The notes: a model not told the origin generated them from the letters alone. Positions 36,233-45,142 are shown, counted from the first letter of the stretch. The stretch: DNA of 64,000 bases from Blastococcus colisei (GCF_006717095.1 NZ_VFQE01000001.1:1798001-1862000), one strand, 5' to 3'. A program made the numbers and translations.

Positions 36233-36352
36233 TCAGTCGTCGGCGGGCTTCCGCGCGCGGCTGGGCTGCACCCGCATCGGCTCGCCCGGCATCTTCGGGA
36301 TGCGAGCAGCGAAAGCGCTGTTCAAGGCGGCGAAAGCGCAGGTCGAGCATGA
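36233..36352 (+). repeat. Imperfect direct repeat, right copy
   Basis: Second copy of the 24957-25075 sequence, with one extra base and scattered substitutions. The minus strand here reads SAFAARIPKMPGEPMRVQPS and ends in a stop shortly after, so this copy may be closer to the ancestral coding end. The rest of 36020-36598 holds no other gene that I can support. Confidence 0.85.
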
Positions 36353-36598
36353 GCGTCGGGGAGTGGGTTATCGGGCGAGTTCTTGAGCCGGGCCAATGCG
36401 CGGGAAGCCCTTGCCCGTGCCACCGTTCAAGCTAGCCCGTGTTCGCAGTGGCACGACGCTCGACCGGGCCATCATCCATTCAGCGGGGGGTCGGGGCCCA
36501 CGGCCCCCGGCCCATAGGCGAGGTCGTGCAAGTCGCGTCTGACGAACATCGGCGCGTCCAGAGGGACTGCTCGCCGGACTAGATGACGGCAATCCGGT

Positions 36599-36895
36599 CT
36601 ACTGCGGTTTGTCCTCGTCCCGCCGGCTCGGGCGGACGTTCCCGTCTACGACGTCGGGCGTCTTGCGCCGCGCCTGCGCCGACCGCAGCGCAAGGCGGGC
36701 GAAGTAGGCCTTGCGAGCATGCCCGGCTCGGCGTGCCCGCTCGGACGGAGGCAACACGCCGTCGGGGTCGACCTGGCGCTCGAATCGATCCAGCAGGGCG
36801 CGACGCGCCGGCGCCGTCCGCGCACTGGGATCAGCGGTCTTGGCCCACGACTCGTGCGCGGCGAGCCGCGCGATCAAGGAGCGGTCGGCCGTCAT
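36599..36895 (-). CDS. Conserved small actinobacterial hypothetical protein
   Basis: 98 residues, Arg/Ala-rich and helical. The sequence RLAAHESWAKTADPSARTAP, followed by RRALLDRFERQVDPDGVLPP and HARKAYFARLALRSAQARR, is a familiar actinobacterial small-protein pattern, often annotated only as hypothetical. No domain function known. It sits at the start of the defence-type cluster. The 313 bases after its start (36896-37208) hold nothing I recognise. Confidence 0.7.
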   Translation of the reverse strand: MTADRSLIARLAAHESWAKTADPSARTAPARRALLDRFERQVDPDGVLPPSERARRAGHARKAYFARLALRSAQARRKTPDVVDGNVRPSRRDEDKPQ

Positions 36896-37208
36896 AGAGA
36901 CGAGGCTCCGTCTCTACCTTCAGTTCATCTCCTGTCGATGCGACAGGGCAGGCACAGGGCCGCGTGGCTCGGTGTCCGCGTCTCCAGGACGCGGGCCCCT
37001 GCGCACTGCTCTCCATGGAGGCAGAGCAAGGGGCTCCTGTCATTCTGCAGTCCATCTCCGTCCTCGTGGCCATCAGGCCGCCGAGGTGGCTGACGATCCG
37101 GTTCATCCTGTGTCGTCCCTACTGCAGGAAGACTGAAGGTTGTGACTTGCGCTCAGGATCAGCCCTGCCGCGAGTCCGAGCATTCGAGAGCTGAACCGGC
37201 GCGGGCGC

Positions 37209-37712
37209 TCACCGCAGATAGGAGAAGCCGCCGTCGCGGTTTCGGTCCCGGACGTACGGGCGTCGGCCGTAGGCGTCGAGGACGGTGTTCAGCGCCGTGA
37301 CGAGTACAACGAGGTCGCGGTCGTAGACGCGGCCGTCGTCGAGCTGGCGAGCGAGTTCGTGCAGCAGCTGAGCCCAATCTCGCCGTGTCGGCGAGGTCGG
37401 CACTCGGACTTCCACAGGTCGTTCAACGACCCGTACCGCAGAAAGCCCGGAGGCCGCCGCCCGGGTCTGCTCCCAGGCGCGTTGCCGGCATGACGCCGAA
37501 CACCACTTCGGGATCCGACCGCGCGCCTTCGGCTCAAGCGGCTGATTGCACCACCCACAGGAGGCAGCCGCGCGCCGGCGCTCGATGGTCGCCGGTGATG
37601 GAGGTTGAGGAAGGCCTTCCGCGGGGTCGGCTCGATCGTGGTGGGCGCGTTCCTCGCGCGGCTCATGAGGCCGGGGCGGGGCCTCGCGTCGTCGATTCGA
37701 GCGCCTCGCCAT
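37209..37712 (-). CDS. Zinc-ribbon-like protein
   Basis: 167 residues. The basic, Pro-rich N-terminus is followed by a four-cysteine motif (CGWCNQPLEPKARGRIPKWC, then SASCRQRAWEQ), a pattern of short actinobacterial zinc-binding proteins. The C-terminal part (DWAQLLHELARQLDDGRVYDRD) is helical. The start is the ATG at 37712, since the frame upstream has no protein-like character. May bind nucleic acid; no direct evidence. The next 427 bases, to 38139, hold the presumed promoter of the CD-NTase operon. Confidence 0.65.
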   Translation of the reverse strand: MARRSNRRREAPPRPHEPREERAHHDRADPAEGLPQPPSPATIERRRAAASCGWCNQPLEPKARGRIPKWCSASCRQRAWEQTRAAASGLSAVRVVERPVEVRVPTSPTRRDWAQLLHELARQLDDGRVYDRDLVVLVTALNTVLDAYGRRPYVRDRNRDGGFSYLR

Positions 37713-38139
37713 GCCGTCAGTGTATTCATCACGACGAAAAGAGTCGCCCGGAGTGCATGAGGTGTGTCCCTCTTGATCTTGATGGTTCTCCAGTGACTTG
37801 GCGTGGGTGGAGAGCCGCCGCTTCGGTGGTCCCGCCAGTCCGCGGATGGTGTCTCTGGAGGCGGCCTTAGGGACAGGTGCGCGTCGCGTCAGCGGGCTCG
37901 TCAAGTAGTCGCCAGGCCGTGAGTCATCCGGTAATCCATTTGCCGTCGCGTTCGACTTCCACGGCGCGCGGCGGGTCGTACCGACGCTCCTCGAACTCGG
38001 TGGCTCTAGCGAGGTCCGCAGCCGGTGGTCTCTGGCCGTGTCTGACGGGCTGGATACCCGGTGAGTCTCTGACGCGCCGTGTGCGTCGGTACTGCCCGGT
38101 AACGTCGGCGGGACGAACCCACGGGGGAGGACATCGCAG

Positions 38140-39000
38140 GTGACGACCACGCTCGACGAGTTCGTGAAGACGCTGGCGCCCGCCCAGTACGACAAGGCCA
38201 CGGTGGCCGAGCGCCACCAGGCCATGGAGATAGCGGTCGCCGTGTCGAGCCTGCGCGGCGGAACCTGGTTCGAAAGCGGATCTTGGTCGCACGGCACCGC
38301 GCTCAAGGGGCACAGCGACGTGGACTTCATGATCCCGTGCTCCGGCTCGCGGCCGGTCTACCCGTCGTCGGCGCTGACGACGCTGAAGACGTCGCTGGCC
38401 CAGAGTCACTGGGCAATCAGGGACCGCCGCATCTCCAGCCCCACGGTGAAGGTCGAGTTCTTCACCGCGCCGCACTTCGAGGTCGTGCCCGCCTGGCACT
38501 ACAACACCGTCGGCGAGGACAAGGTCTTCCTCATCCCCGGCCCCGGCGACCAGTGGGAGGAGTCGGCCCCCCGCGCGCATCTCCGCTTCGTCACCGAGCA
38601 AAACGACCGGCTGGGCAAGAAGGTCAAGCCGCTGGCCCGGCTGCTCAAGCAGTGGAAGGCGGCCACCGGCGCGCCGGTGTCGAGTTTCTACCTGGAGATG
38701 CGCACCGCCGAGTACGCCAAGGGTGAGGACTTCATCTCCTTCCACATCGACATGCGGAGGCTCATGGGGCGCCTGATCAACCACGGGCTGCGGGACATGA
38801 ACGACCCCGCCGGGCGGGTGTCGCGCATCCGCGCCGTCTCCTCGGAGGAGAGTCGGCGCAAAACCGTGCGCCTGCTCCAGGAGGCCAAGGGCCACCTCGA
38901 CGCGGCCTACGACCTCGACGGCCAGCCGGGCCAGGCGTCGCCGTACTGGAGCCACATGTACGACGTCTTCGGCTCCTCGTTCCCGTACCCGACGTGGTGA
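38140..39000 (+). CDS. CD-NTase-like nucleotidyltransferase (CBASS-type)
   Basis: 286 residues. The polymerase-beta-type active site is clear: GS at 47-48, then DVD at 60-62 (GSWSHGTALKGHSDVDFMI) and a third acidic residue Glu114 in HFEVVPAW. The helical C-terminal half (LGKKVKPLARLLKQWKAATG) matches the OAS-like fold of CD-NTases, which make cyclic or linear oligonucleotide signals on phage infection. The GTG follows GGGGGAGGA. The stop overlaps the start of a SLATT two-TM gene, the typical short CBASS layout. No Cap2 or Cap3 genes are present, so it would be type I. A housekeeping nucleotidyltransferase is less likely given the partner. Confidence 0.8.
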   Translation: MTTTLDEFVKTLAPAQYDKATVAERHQAMEIAVAVSSLRGGTWFESGSWSHGTALKGHSDVDFMIPCSGSRPVYPSSALTTLKTSLAQSHWAIRDRRISSPTVKVEFFTAPHFEVVPAWHYNTVGEDKVFLIPGPGDQWEESAPRAHLRFVTEQNDRLGKKVKPLARLLKQWKAATGAPVSSFYLEMRTAEYAKGEDFISFHIDMRRLMGRLINHGLRDMNDPAGRVSRIRAVSSEESRRKTVRLLQEAKGHLDAAYDLDGQPGQASPYWSHMYDVFGSSFPYPTW

Positions 39001-39542
39001 CGGGCAACGGCGGGACGCCGGACTCGTTCCGCGAGCAGGTGGCGGCCGAGTTGCGGGCCATGGAGGAGGACATCTTCTGGACCGAGAAGGCGCACTTCGC
39101 CACGGCCACCACCTACGCCCGGCTGCACCTGTGGCTGGGCATCATCGCGACCGTCGCCGCCGCGGTCGCTGCCGCCAGCGTCATCGGCGACGCCGCACCC
39201 GCCGTCTCAGGCTCCGCCGCGGTCGTCTCGGCCATCGCCTCGGCCATCGTCACCTTCCTCAAGCCTCAGGACACTGAGCAGAAGTACCGCACGGCGGGCA
39301 GACGCCTCGGTGCGCTGCGGGTCAAGGTCCGCCAGGCACTGGACCTTGACCTACACCCCAGCCAGCCGGAGCAGGCCGACACCTGGCGCGTGCTGGCCAG
39401 GACCTTCGCCGAGGAGAAGGCGACGATCGACTCGGACGCACCCGGCACCTCGAACCGCGCGTATCGGCTTGCCCGCGAGAAGATCGAGGCCGGGCACTTC
39501 AACCACGGCGATCCCCGGCACGCCCCCCGCCGACCTAGCTGA
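38994..39542 (+). CDS. SLATT-domain two-TM protein (putative CBASS effector)
   Basis: 182 residues. A cytoplasmic helical start (SFREQVAAELRAMEEDIFWTE) leads into two membrane segments (about 46-65 and 72-90) and the SLATT signature region VTFLKPQDTEQKYRTAGRRL. SLATT proteins are predicted membrane-disrupting or pore-forming effectors gated by nucleotide signals. The GTG at 38994 (or 38997) overlaps the CD-NTase stop, so the pair is co-translated. The C-terminal 40 residues are charged and soluble. Confidence 0.78.
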   Translation: MVTGNGGTPDSFREQVAAELRAMEEDIFWTEKAHFATATTYARLHLWLGIIATVAAAVAAASVIGDAAPAVSGSAAVVSAIASAIVTFLKPQDTEQKYRTAGRRLGALRVKVRQALDLDLHPSQPEQADTWRVLARTFAEEKATIDSDAPGTSNRAYRLAREKIEAGHFNHGDPRHAPRRPS

Positions 39543-40022
39543 ACTGTCGTCGCTTCCGCTACCGTCCTCGCCCGGACGCACCGGATGAACCTGGCGCGAG
39601 CGCGAGGTCGAGCAGACGGGTCACCCAAGCCCTCACTATGCGACCGCGACCCCAACCGCCGGTTCGTCGCTCGGTCTGGGCAGTCCCCCTGGTGCGAGCC
39701 GACGAATACTGCTCGACTACCTGGCTTCAGATGCAGTGACCCCTGGTGGGTTCCGAGCAGTTGAAGGCTTTACGCCCTCCTGCACGTAGATCGAGCCTTG
39801 GTGCGTCCCTGTGACCGACTCGTCTTCAATCACGATCTTCGGCGGAACCTCGTGCCCGTCGGTGATGTCGAACGGGTAGTCGTTGCTTGCCGCGCCGCTG
39901 AGGCTAGAGCCCGCAGGGCGTCGGCGTGCTCAAGGGCCCAGGAGGCGGAGGTGGGCACCGGGCGACGTAAGGCGCGGGTCGTGGTTGATAACGTCCTTTA
40001 TCGACTACAGGGGCGGGAGTAG
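39543..40022. other. Gene-free 480 bases between the SLATT and ApeA-like genes
   Basis: No convincing frame on either strand and no tRNA-like fold. It must hold the promoter of the 40023 gene. G+C appears lower than in the flanking core DNA. Confidence 0.4.
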
Positions 40023-41480
40023 ATGGAAGACATCTCGTTCAGCGGGTCCTGGTGGTTGCCGGAAAATCCAGATCGAAAACTGGCCGGCAGGCTTGTCTAC
40101 GACGCCGCCGACTCTTTGCAGCTCGTGCTCTATGACAACCTGCGGGAAATCGCTGTCTCGGAAACGGGCGTCTACGAGGGCGAACTCAAGTTGCAGGCCG
40201 AGCCGATCGTGCACGGCATCCGCCATGATGATCGAAACTTCGTCACCCTCGTCGGTGTTCGGGGGAGCAATCTCGAAATGCCCGCGGTGTACGTGACCAG
40301 CGTCTTCGACGTGGACCTGGCACTGCTCGGAAGCTCTCATGTATCGGAGGATGCTTTCGAGCGAGTCGACGTTGAGTTCGACTACCTCAAGGCTTGGGCT
40401 CAGCCCCCTACTCGAGTTGTCCGTGACCCGAATGCGCCTGACCTTCACCAGATTCGTACCGCTATCTCTGAGCTTGCAAGCTGCGACGTCGGAGACGGCA
40501 GCGCCGTGGCTCTCTACACAGGGGTCGTAGGAGTCTTCGGTGACAACGCGACTGACTTGATCGAGTACTGCGCGTTTCAGATGACCGTGCCAGAAGCCCG
40601 CCAGGGTCTTGACCTAGTCAATCAGGTAGTGAGACCCCTGCAAGACCTGCTGATGGTGTCCCTGGGCCGTGAGGTGCGCCTCACGGAAGTGAGGCTTTCG
40701 CACCAGGAAGGCGAGCACCGTATGGTGCTTGAGGCTCTATTCCCAGTCGCACAGCCTCCCGCGTCAATCCCTCCACTCAAGCCCTCGCAGCTGTTGAACA
40801 ACGTCTTGGACTATCGAGCCCCGACCCTGCTTACGGCGAAGAAATTGGCAAACGAGCCCACGCCTCTGCCTACGGGAGAGATGCTGGCCGATTGGTTTCG
40901 TGAGCACGATGGCCTGGGCGAGCCCTTGATTCAACTCTTGAGTCCGTTCTACGCCCCCTTCATGTCGCCCGAGCATCGTTACTCTGCGACCTTCCAGAGC
41001 GCGGAGGCGCTCCACGACGTGCTTGCCTTGGGTACGAAGGACCTACCCAAGGCAGAGCATCGAGAGCGTGTGAGCCGAGTCGTGGAGCTGATCAAGGCCT
41101 CTTCCCTCCCCGAAGCTGACGCCGATTGGGCTCAGAAAGTTCTTTCAGGCCGCAACGACAAGTCGCTGTCGGCCAAGATTGAATCGCTGTTGGAAGAGGC
41201 AGGTCCGGCGGGGGCCGCTCTCCTGGCGGCCGCTCCGAGCTTTGGGACGGAGTCGGCCAAACTGCGAGCCAGGGTCTCTCACGGCGGAGCCAGGGTTGAG
41301 ACCGAGAGATGGCGGCGAACCCTGTACGAGCACGCCCTGCGTTGGATAATCCGTGGCCATCTGATCTGCCGACTTCTCGACTCGGACCAGCGGTCGCAAC
41401 TCTGGGAAGGCCTGGCCGGTCGGGAGTCGTTCAAGCAAATCGTTCAGTTGTTGTCCGAAGCCGTCGCCGAGGACCAGTAG
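40023..41480 (+). CDS. ApeA-like HEPN protein (abortive phage defence)
   Basis: 485 residues. The N-terminus FSGSWWLPENPDRKLAGRL is the hallmark of the ApeA N-terminal domain. The C-terminal region carries a HEPN-type R-x4-H motif, Arg415 and His420 (LRARVSHGGARVE), expected to be a metal-independent RNase site. ApeA confers abortive infection in E. coli. A GGGCGGGAG site precedes the ATG. Codon choice is less G+C-biased than in neighbouring genes (many third-position A/T), which suggests transfer. It stands alone but close behind the CD-NTase operon. Confidence 0.75.
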   Translation: MEDISFSGSWWLPENPDRKLAGRLVYDAADSLQLVLYDNLREIAVSETGVYEGELKLQAEPIVHGIRHDDRNFVTLVGVRGSNLEMPAVYVTSVFDVDLALLGSSHVSEDAFERVDVEFDYLKAWAQPPTRVVRDPNAPDLHQIRTAISELASCDVGDGSAVALYTGVVGVFGDNATDLIEYCAFQMTVPEARQGLDLVNQVVRPLQDLLMVSLGREVRLTEVRLSHQEGEHRMVLEALFPVAQPPASIPPLKPSQLLNNVLDYRAPTLLTAKKLANEPTPLPTGEMLADWFREHDGLGEPLIQLLSPFYAPFMSPEHRYSATFQSAEALHDVLALGTKDLPKAEHRERVSRVVELIKASSLPEADADWAQKVLSGRNDKSLSAKIESLLEEAGPAGAALLAAAPSFGTESAKLRARVSHGGARVETERWRRTLYEHALRWIIRGHLICRLLDSDQRSQLWEGLAGRESFKQIVQLLSEAVAEDQ

Positions 41481-41539
41481 GCGTTGGGCGTCGACCGGGA
41501 CGCGAGAGCCGGCGTTGACCGACTCCCGCGCCGCGGCTG

Positions 41540-41680
41540 TTACTTCCCCTTGCGCTTGGCTGGGGCTTGGGACAGGGCGCTGCCGGCGGCTGTTTTGGAA
41601 GCCTTCGACGTGCGTCCATCACGCAGCACCTTGGACGCCGCCTTGGCGGCCTTGGCGCTGGTTTTGTTCTTCGCTGCCAT
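41540..41680 (-). CDS. Small Lys/Ala-rich basic protein, 46 residues
   Basis: The ATG at 41680, five bases after GGAGG, opens AAKNKTSAKAAKAASKVLRD and ends LSQAPAKRKGK. It resembles a widespread family of tiny basic proteins found in many bacteria, with no assigned role. Histone-like composition suggests nucleic-acid binding, but this is a guess. Convergent with the ApeA-like gene. Confidence 0.65.
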   Translation of the reverse strand: MAAKNKTSAKAAKAASKVLRDGRTSKASKTAAGSALSQAPAKRKGK

Positions 41681-41800
41681 GGTGTCCTCCAACAAGGACG
41701 GTCGGCTCGGAAGGGAGAGGCGCTGACGCCTCTGCCAACAGGCCGGCGGCGGAGGCGTCAGGCCAACTTCAGCTGCTCAATCGCGACGAGGCGCGACCAG

Positions 41801-41893
41801 TCAGCGGGGCTTGACGGTAATGGTGACGGTGCGAGTCACCTTGACGGGCACACGGACCACCTTGGTGGTCCGCACGACACGGCGAGGGGGCAC
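41801..41893 (-). CDS. Possible 30-residue basic peptide
   Basis: The GTG at 41893 stands six bases after AAGGAG and opens PPRRVVRTTKVVRVPVKVTR, ending TITVKPR. Alternating Val/Thr/Arg would make a basic beta-strand peptide. The coding DNA contains a 9-bp inverted repeat (41853-41872), so an RNA structure is an alternative explanation. The following 329 bases (41894-42222) hold no other gene; a hairpin with AGCCCCGGA arms lies near 42003-42035. Confidence 0.35.
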   Translation of the reverse strand: MPPRRVVRTTKVVRVPVKVTRTVTITVKPR

Positions 41894-42222
41894 GGTCGTC
41901 TCCTTCCCGACAGCTCCTGGCACTTCCGCCCGAGCGTGGCGCTGGACGCGCCCAACTCGGCGACCTGTAGCGTCGCGATTCCCTCGTGGCAGAGGACTCG
42001 CGAAGCCCCGGACTGGTCCCACCCCGGACCTTCCGGGGCTTTGTGCTGTCTGTAGTCAGGGGAACACGCCGAACCGACAAGACGCGAGCGACACGCTCGA
42101 AAAAACCACAACATCTAGGTGTTGCCTTGTGGCTGACCACCAGATGTGGGGTTTGCGGTCGAATACTCCAGAGTAGCGATCGGCACTGACATTTCGTGGG
42201 TCGACCACCCGAGGCACATGAG

Positions 42223-42600
42223 CTAGGCGTCGAGCACGGACAGGTACGCGCGCCCGGGCGCTTCGGGGAGCGTCAGCGTCAGCGTGGGGCCCTCGGTAGT
42301 GACCCGGAGCGTGCCGTCCTCGGCCCCGAGCTGCCATTCTGCGGTGTCCCAGTGCTCGACCAGCTGCGCTGGTCCGCGGCCGGCCACGAACGACGCCGGC
42401 TGGTCCCGCATCGCGGTGCCCCGGAACACGCCGGCCTGCCGCATGCCCGCGGCCAGCTGGGCGAGACCTGCCGTGCCATGCGCGTCCAGCACCGCGTCGT
42501 AGAAGACTTTCAGCATCAGCCAGTGGTAGTCCTGGAACGTCCGCAGCGATGCCATCATCGGCAACGCGCCATCCGGGACGGCCTGGTCGGGAACGGTCAT
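42223..42600 (-). CDS. Hypothetical protein coupled to amidohydrolase
   Basis: 125 residues, soluble. It begins TVPDQAVPDGALPMMASLRT and contains FQDYHWLMLKVFYDAVLDAHG; the C-terminal part is beta-rich. Not recognised. The ATG at 42600 overlaps the amidohydrolase stop (ATGA), so it is the last gene of the cupin/amidohydrolase operon and may be an accessory or substrate-binding subunit. Confidence 0.6.
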   Translation of the reverse strand: MTVPDQAVPDGALPMMASLRTFQDYHWLMLKVFYDAVLDAHGTAGLAQLAAGMRQAGVFRGTAMRDQPASFVAGRGPAQLVEHWDTAEWQLGAEDGTLRVTTEGPTLTLTLPEAPGRAYLSVLDA

Positions 42601-43826
42601 CGGGCCACCTCGTGGACGGGTCGTCGGTAGGTCCTGCATCCGGCCTGCCAGGTCTCCACGACGCGGCCGGCCAGCCCGGACAGGTCGGTCAGGTCGCCGT
42701 CCAGGATCACCAGGTCGGCGATCAGACCCGGCTCGACCCTCCCGATCCGGTCATCGAGGCGGAGCAGCCCCGCGGCGCCCGACGTCGCGGCGGCCCACGC
42801 CTGGTACGGGGAGAGCCCGCAGTCGACCAGCAGTTGCAGCTCCCGGAGGTTGTCACCGTGCGGGCCGATGCCGGTGTCCGTCCCCATCGCGATGGGCACC
42901 CCGGCCTCGACGGCCCGCGTCACCGCGTCCCGGTGCACGGCGGCGACCTCCAGGGCCTTGTCCAGCACGGCCGGCCCGTGCACCTCGCCGCGCTCGGCCG
43001 CCTCGATCACCGACAGGGGCGCCAGCAGCGTCGGGACCAGCCAGGTCCCCCTCGCCAACATGAGTTCGATCGCCTCGTCGTCGAGGAAGATGCCGTGCTC
43101 GATCGAGCGCACCCCGGCGCGCACCGCGTTCTTGATGCCCTCGGCACCCTGCGCGTGGGCCATAACGGCGACGTGGGCGGCGTCCGCCTCCGCGACCAGG
43201 GCCGCGAGCTCGTCCGGGCGCAGATGTGCATGCTTCGGATCGTCCGAGGGGGACAGCACCCCGCCGGTCGTCGCGACCTTGATGACGTCTGCGCCGGCTC
43301 GGAGCATGGTCCGCACTGTCCGGCGGATCTCGTCCGGGCCGTCGGCGACGCCGGACGGCACCCCGGGGTGGTGCGGGAACAGTTCGACCGCGAGACCACA
43401 GCTCAGGTGCCCGTCGTTGTGGCCCCCGGTCTGGCTGATCATGTTCACGGCGATGAGCGCTCGTGGCCCGCTGATCAGCCCGCGGGCGAGGGCCTGTTTC
43501 AGTCCCAGATCCGCGCCTGCGGCGTCCCGCACGGTGGTGATCCCCGTTGCGACGGTCCGCTGGCAGTTGACCACCGCCTGGAAGAAGTGGAAGGAGAACG
43601 GGTTCGCGAGCCTTTCCACCAGGTTCACGCCGGACAGCGCGAGGTGGACGTGAGCGTCGATGAGGCCGGGCAGGACGGTCCGACCGGTCGTGTCGACGAC
43701 GGTGTCACCGACGAGGGACCTGCCGATCGCCCGGATGACGCCATCCTCGACGAGGACGTCGGCCCTCGACGGCGTGGAGCCGGTGCCGTCGAATACGTAC
43801 CCGCCGGCGAAGAGTGTGCTCCGCAT
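42597..43826 (-). CDS. Metal-dependent amidohydrolase (imidazolonepropionase-like)
   Basis: 409 residues. Metal ligands are visible: His59 and His61 (LIDAHVHLA), the likely carboxylated Lys in ADVIKVATTGG, histidines in VMAHAQG and SIEHGIF, and Asp in MGTDTGIGPHG. The fold is the TIM-barrel amidohydrolase type that cleaves amide, lactam or ester bonds in cyclic substrates. The ATG at 43826 overlaps the bicupin stop (ATGA). Operon partners suggest a catabolic step; substrate unknown. Confidence 0.88.
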   Translation of the reverse strand: MRSTLFAGGYVFDGTGSTPSRADVLVEDGVIRAIGRSLVGDTVVDTTGRTVLPGLIDAHVHLALSGVNLVERLANPFSFHFFQAVVNCQRTVATGITTVRDAAGADLGLKQALARGLISGPRALIAVNMISQTGGHNDGHLSCGLAVELFPHHPGVPSGVADGPDEIRRTVRTMLRAGADVIKVATTGGVLSPSDDPKHAHLRPDELAALVAEADAAHVAVMAHAQGAEGIKNAVRAGVRSIEHGIFLDDEAIELMLARGTWLVPTLLAPLSVIEAAERGEVHGPAVLDKALEVAAVHRDAVTRAVEAGVPIAMGTDTGIGPHGDNLRELQLLVDCGLSPYQAWAAATSGAAGLLRLDDRIGRVEPGLIADLVILDGDLTDLSGLAGRVVETWQAGCRTYRRPVHEVAR

Positions 43827-44713
43827 CAGACGTGGAAGCCCCGACGGGGGCCCGTTTCCAGCGGGCGGCGCGGCGGCGTCGAGTACACCGGCTCCAGCGG
43901 CTCCCACGCCCACGTGCCGTGGCACGCGTCCAGCGTGTAGAACCAGTACATCCGCAGGTCATCGTCGTTCGTGTCGATGCCGTGCGGCGCCCATGCGGGG
44001 ACGTACACGGTGTCGCCGGGACCTGCCCTGTAGGCATCGTCGCCCACGTAGATCGTCGCGGTGCCCTCGAGGACGTGGTAGATCTCGGCCGGCGCGTGCC
44101 GGTGGATCGTGTAGTGCAGTTGCGGGTCGACCGCCGCCGTGCCGATGACGAATTCCTTCGTGCCGGTCGCCGGCTCGAGCAGATAGCGGCACCGCAGGCG
44201 CATCCCCTTGGTGGGTTCGACAGGGACCCAAGCGACCATGTCCTCGGCCACGGCCCAGCGGTCGAACAGTCCCGCCGACGGGGCCGTGCTCGGGTTCATC
44301 GTCCCCTCGAGGGCGGTGTTGGGCAGCAGCTCCGAGGTCACCGTCTTCTGGTCCCCGCCGGTGGCGTACGCGACGAGCAGGCGCGCCGGCTCGCTGCCGA
44401 CGCACTGGAGCGAATGCGCCTCACCCGGCGGGAAATACGCCGCGCCGGGGGCGGACAGCTCGGCGGAGCCACCCGGGCGCCACAGTCGAACGGTGCCTTC
44501 GACGAGAAACACCGCCTCCGCCTGGGAATTGCGATGGGTCGGCACCAGCTGGCCGGGCGCCAGCGTGACCTCGCCGAAGGTGATGTCCGCAGCGAGCCCG
44601 ACGGTGTCCGGGAGGAGTCCGAGCACCCCGAGGCCCGCGAACTCTGGGAGCTCGTGAAGGTTGTCGCCGGCGGTGGACGCGGCGGTGCGCGGGAAGTGCA
44701 GGGATGCCGTCAA
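43826..44713 (-). CDS. Bicupin protein
   Basis: 295 residues with two cupin domains: the first about 60-135 (LAPGQLVPTHRNSQAEAVFLVEG, then PPGEAHSLQC), the second about 185-275 (LHYTIHRHAPAEIYHVLEG, then VPAWAPHGIDTN). Histidine/glutamate metal ligands are present in both. Bicupins include dioxygenases and isomerases; the reaction here is unknown. The TTG at 44713 is chosen because GAGGAG lies six bases upstream; an in-frame GTG at 44782 is possible. Confidence 0.8.
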   Translation of the reverse strand: MTASLHFPRTAASTAGDNLHELPEFAGLGVLGLLPDTVGLAADITFGEVTLAPGQLVPTHRNSQAEAVFLVEGTVRLWRPGGSAELSAPGAAYFPPGEAHSLQCVGSEPARLLVAYATGGDQKTVTSELLPNTALEGTMNPSTAPSAGLFDRWAVAEDMVAWVPVEPTKGMRLRCRYLLEPATGTKEFVIGTAAVDPQLHYTIHRHAPAEIYHVLEGTATIYVGDDAYRAGPGDTVYVPAWAPHGIDTNDDDLRMYWFYTLDACHGTWAWEPLEPVYSTPPRRPLETGPRRGFHV

Positions 44714-45142
44714 CGCTTCTCCTCGTGCGGGGCGCTCGCCGGCTCCGTCCCGGCCTTGCCGCGATGCTAGGGACGTGCCCACTCCCGGTGGACTGGTCGT
44801 CCGTCGCGTCTCGTGGTGACGGCACGCAACATCTGTCGAACCAGGTCATCGTCGGCGGCCGGCACTTCCCCGGCAGAACGGCCGTGGAGCTCGCTCCTCA
44901 TCGCGCGTGTGCCGGGCGAGGTCAACACGCAGTGAGCCTGGTGAGCCGGGAGTCGCCCACGGACTGCTGTCGCCGGATGTCACGGTCGGCCGCGAAGCAG
45001 CTCGGCTGTCACCGGCGGGCACGGCGCCGCATTACTGAAGGCAGACGCCTTTGTCGCCAGCTCGTGGGTGGAGGGCGCCGCGCACGGCGACCTTCCAGGA
45101 ATAGCCACTCGAGCGAGCCCGTTCGCTGATGAGGTATAGCGG
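44714..45142. promoter_or_regulatory. Divergent control region, bicupin operon and AraC gene
   Basis: 429 bases without a gene between divergent transcripts. By position it should hold both promoters and the AraC-type operator. I could not pick out a clear -35/-10 pair or half-site repeat. Confidence 0.4.

Noticed and set aside
24957-36352. Complete integrative element between the two direct repeats
   Set aside because: No integrase, no tRNA att site and only a decayed transposase fragment are visible.
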